Shown here: piece by piece, positions 61,976 through 64,000 of the stretch
Layout of the letters: each line of letters begins with the position of its first letter
How positions within the stretch are numbered: position 1 is the first letter of the stretch
Source: Agarilytica rhodophyticola
GTDB lineage: Bacteria > Pseudomonadota > Gammaproteobacteria > Pseudomonadales > Cellvibrionaceae
Length of the DNA: 64,000 nucleotides
Assembly: GCF_002157225.2 (NCBI RefSeq)
Contig: NZ_CP020038.1
Span: forward strand, 4,990,501-5,054,500
Direction of reading: 5' to 3'
The notes under the pieces: generated by a model
Seen by the model: the letters and a program-made list of their open reading frames with translations, nothing else
Database searches by the model: none
What the model was told of the DNA's origin: nothing
Made by a program: the position numbers and the translations under genes

Positions 61976-62598
61976 ACATGTTCCTCGTGTTGCAAAGTTA
62001 TAGTCTACTAGGGCCTGTTCACACTAAATTGAATCACACCTTATTGTGTCCCCTATGTTCAATTCGGGCGCAGAGTTTATACACTTTACCCTGCAAAAGC
62101 ACGCCGTTTACACCTTTTGCGGCCGCACCTTATATATCAACAACTTTACCTAGCAAAAAATAGTATTAGCAAATAATGTACTGAATATTGGCGCAATACA
62201 AAATATTTCATCGAGACCCTAAGCCGTTATATCTTGATGCAATTCGATAAGGTAATAGCTTAGGGCTTGTTGACACTAATGTGACGCGGGCACACAAAGT
62301 CAGGGTTTGGCATTGTTGTTGAATCCTTTGAATAATTTCCTTAAAAATCAACATTTTGCAACAAGTATTATAGCCCCACAAGGCATTTTCTCTAGCTATC
62401 ACTTAAGGCCTACCTCAGTGTCAAAATTATGCGCTAAGATAATAGTTATAGAAGCTCTTATTCTGTGGGGCCAGAAAAATATTAGCGTTGACAGCGTGCA
62501 AGCTGCCCCTGTTAACCGACACTTACTTAACTTGCACTGTTTTTTTGTATAAACTCGCGCCTTCGTGAATTATTACTCCTTAGAATAAATAGACAAGA
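61976..62598. other. Divergent intergenic region with two repeat copies
   Basis: 620 bases with no convincing gene, between the acyl carrier protein and chorismatase genes. It holds AGGGCCTGTTcACACTA (62010-62026) and AGGGcTTGTTGACACTA (62262-62278) in the same direction, and an inverted pair CCCTAAGC (62217-62224) / GCTTAGGG (62258-62265). The promoters for both directions of the cluster lie here. Confidence 0.45.
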
Positions 62599-63552
62599 AT
62601 GTTTCGACAATATTACTCGACCAAAACACCTGAAGAATTACTCGATCAAGCGGGTGTACTTTCAGTTGTTTCATTTAACACGCAATGCCAAGCGTCAGCG
62701 ACACCAGGAATCATTCCTATCGGTGTCGATTCGCTCTGCGGCCACGCGTCAGAGGTTATTGAATGTGGCTCAGGGACGGTCAAACGCGGCATCACTGGTG
62801 ACTGTCAATGGAGTCACAACGATGACGTTATGTGCGCTGCGACCTGGATAGACGGCAAGGAATTTGACGACTTAGAAGCCGCCGCTGAAAAGGCCTACCT
62901 TACGATTTTAGAGCAACTGCGCGCCTTGGACTATTGCTACCCTTTCCGTTTTTGGAATTTTATCGCCGATATAAATTTAGGGGAAAGCGAAAGGGAGCGC
63001 TATAAAAAGTTTTGTACCGGACGCTTAAACGCCTTTACCAAACTTGGCTTCTCCTCTGATGTTTTCCCTGCGGCCTCAGCGGTAGGACATCATAAACAGG
63101 GCGCGGCTATATATGTATTAGCCAGTAAAGCGCCCGGGGTTCACCATGAAAACCCCAGGCAACAAAGTGCTTATCATTACCCCAAGCAATACGGTATCAG
63201 CAGCCCTTCATTCTCGCGAGCAACAAGCATTGATATTGGCAATAAAAAACTTGTTTTTATTTCCGGTACCGCAAGTATTTTGGGGCATGAAACCCGAGCT
63301 CCAGGCGATATTAATGAACAACTGCAATTAACAGTGAGTAATATTGATCACTTAATTGCACATATAAATTTAAAGCCCAGTGAGTATTACGGTACACGTG
63401 TTTATTTACGCAACAAAAAAGATTTAAATATTGCGCAAAAATTTCTCGCCGACAAACTAAGTGGTGATAACGTGACCTATACTTTTGCAGATATATGTCG
63501 ATCGAATCTTGAAGTTGAGATCGAAACAGCTTTTGAAGTATTGGAGAATTAA
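62599..63552 (+). CDS. Chorismatase / hydroxybenzoate synthase (FkbO/Hyg5/XanB2 family)
   Basis: 317 residues. The fold (YjgF-like double domain) of chorismatases is recognised by RFWNFIADIN (about 121-130), RLNAFTKLGF, PAASAVGHH, PRQQSAYHYPKQYGISSPSFSRAT and the Glu/Arg-bearing end CRSNLEVEIE. The family converts chorismate to dihydroxy-acid or to 3- or 4-hydroxybenzoate; XanB2 supplies 3-hydroxybenzoate for xanthomonadin. Here it would supply the aryl starter for the ligase and ACP. Whether it makes 3- or 4-hydroxybenzoate cannot be stated. Next gene 15 bases later. Confidence 0.9.
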   Translation: MFRQYYSTKTPEELLDQAGVLSVVSFNTQCQASATPGIIPIGVDSLCGHASEVIECGSGTVKRGITGDCQWSHNDDVMCAATWIDGKEFDDLEAAAEKAYLTILEQLRALDYCYPFRFWNFIADINLGESERERYKKFCTGRLNAFTKLGFSSDVFPAASAVGHHKQGAAIYVLASKAPGVHHENPRQQSAYHYPKQYGISSPSFSRATSIDIGNKKLVFISGTASILGHETRAPGDINEQLQLTVSNIDHLIAHINLKPSEYYGTRVYLRNKKDLNIAQKFLADKLSGDNVTYTFADICRSNLEVEIETAFEVLEN

Positions 63553-63567
63553 TGTAAGGCGGTCACC

Positions 63568-64000
63568 ATGAGTCAGGTATATAAATACTGGCGTATTATC
63601 GGCACAGGCTTCAGTTTTGCTGTATTTGGCCTGGGTGCATTCATTATTGCACTGGTATTGCTTTTAGTACTCTACCCTTTCCCGCTGAAGCGCAGCTCCA
63701 AACAACGCTGCACTCGATATATTATTTGGCGGGCCACTTGGCTCTATATACGGATGATGTGGTTCTTGGGACTGCTATCGTTTGAGTTTAAAAATATCGA
63801 TCAGTTGCGTTCAGATGGGCAATTAGTTATTGCCAATCACCCGTCACTACTGGATGTTGTATTTCTAATGTCCATCATGCCTAACACCAACTGTATTGTA
63901 AAAGCTGCCATGTGGAAGAACCCTTTTACTTTCGGCGTAGTATCTCTGGCGGGATATATCCCCAATAACGACAACGGCGAAGACCTTGTCAACAAAGCGG
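63568..64000 (+). CDS. Acyltransferase of pigment cluster (partial)
   Basis: First 144 residues of a PlsC-type acyltransferase cut by the right edge. Hydrophobic N-terminus (FAVFGLGAFIIALVLLLVLYPFPL) then the catalytic VIANHPSLLDVVFLM (NHxxxxD). XanD/ApeD-type acyltransferases occupy this position in related clusters and may transfer the finished polyene to a lipid. The rest is outside the window. The ATG at 63568 is 15 bases after the chorismatase stop. Confidence 0.85.
   Translation, partial: MSQVYKYWRIIGTGFSFAVFGLGAFIIALVLLLVLYPFPLKRSSKQRCTRYIIWRATWLYIRMMWFLGLLSFEFKNIDQLRSDGQLVIANHPSLLDVVFLMSIMPNTNCIVKAAMWKNPFTFGVVSLAGYIPNNDNGEDLVNKA

Overview
The window looks like chromosomal DNA of an AT-rich marine gammaproteobacterium. 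A Cellvibrionales-type organism (relatives of Saccharophagus or Teredinibacter) is my best guess, from family content only. The clues are an SOS-type imuA-imuB-dnaE2 cassette, a rhombosortase, the 'proteobacterial dedicated sortase' response regulator and kinase next to rpsT, a carboxyspermidine operon with a biosynthetic arginine decarboxylase, DUF4252 and TIGR04219 envelope proteins, and an aryl-polyene/xanthomonadin-like pigment cluster. I see no rRNA, tRNA, CRISPR array, plasmid or phage module, and no transposase gene.

Layout. 1-6 kb: edge of a possible MaoC-like hot-dog protein, a very AT-rich gap, a PilU-type ATPase, a CNT nucleoside transporter and a 2-oxoglutarate oxygenase. 6.7-11.6 kb: an FHA/winged-helix protein and a Ser/Thr kinase with TPRs, facing two small paralogs that share a DPVIAIKRKPD tail. 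12-14.7 kb: an ECF sigma / HEAT-repeat anti-sigma / DUF4097 operon. 14.9-20.5 kb: the imuA-imuB-dnaE2 mutasome under a near-perfect LexA box. 20.8-25 kb: a rhombosortase broken by a frameshift, a double-HTH regulator, and a TetR gene with an LpxR-like gene sharing three copies of one operator. 25-29 kb: CheW, ExbD, a Cys-rich secreted protein, and a LytTR/LytS two-component pair whose kinase start abuts a 268-bp palindromic MITE-like element. 30-34.4 kb: speA, carboxyspermidine dehydrogenase and nspC. 34.4-35.7 kb: an AHH nuclease toxin with an Imm11-like immunity gene.

35.8-47 kb: large surface lipoproteins (kelch/DUF5060/glycosidase-like, and an internally duplicated beta-helix protein), a chemoreceptor with a solute-binding protein, and an outer-membrane barrel. 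47.7-50 kb: a second ECF operon carrying two DUF4252 proteins. 50-56 kb: an EamA transporter, glucokinase, the PdsR/PdsS pair, rpsT and a BamE-like periplasmic protein. 56.5 kb to the end: a ketosynthase, chain-length-factor-like protein, flavin halogenase-like protein, AMP ligase, acyl carrier protein, chorismatase and acyltransferase. These make and prime an aromatic starter (a hydroxybenzoate) for polyene chain extension. The cluster runs off the right edge.

A short motif (AGGGCCTGTTgACACTA and decayed forms) recurs in intergenic DNA through the window, once as a full inverted-repeat element. The observations most worth following are the pigment cluster with its chorismatase and halogenase-like enzyme, the palindromic element and its apparent effect on the neighbouring kinase, the frameshifted rhombosortase, and the AHH/Imm11 pair.
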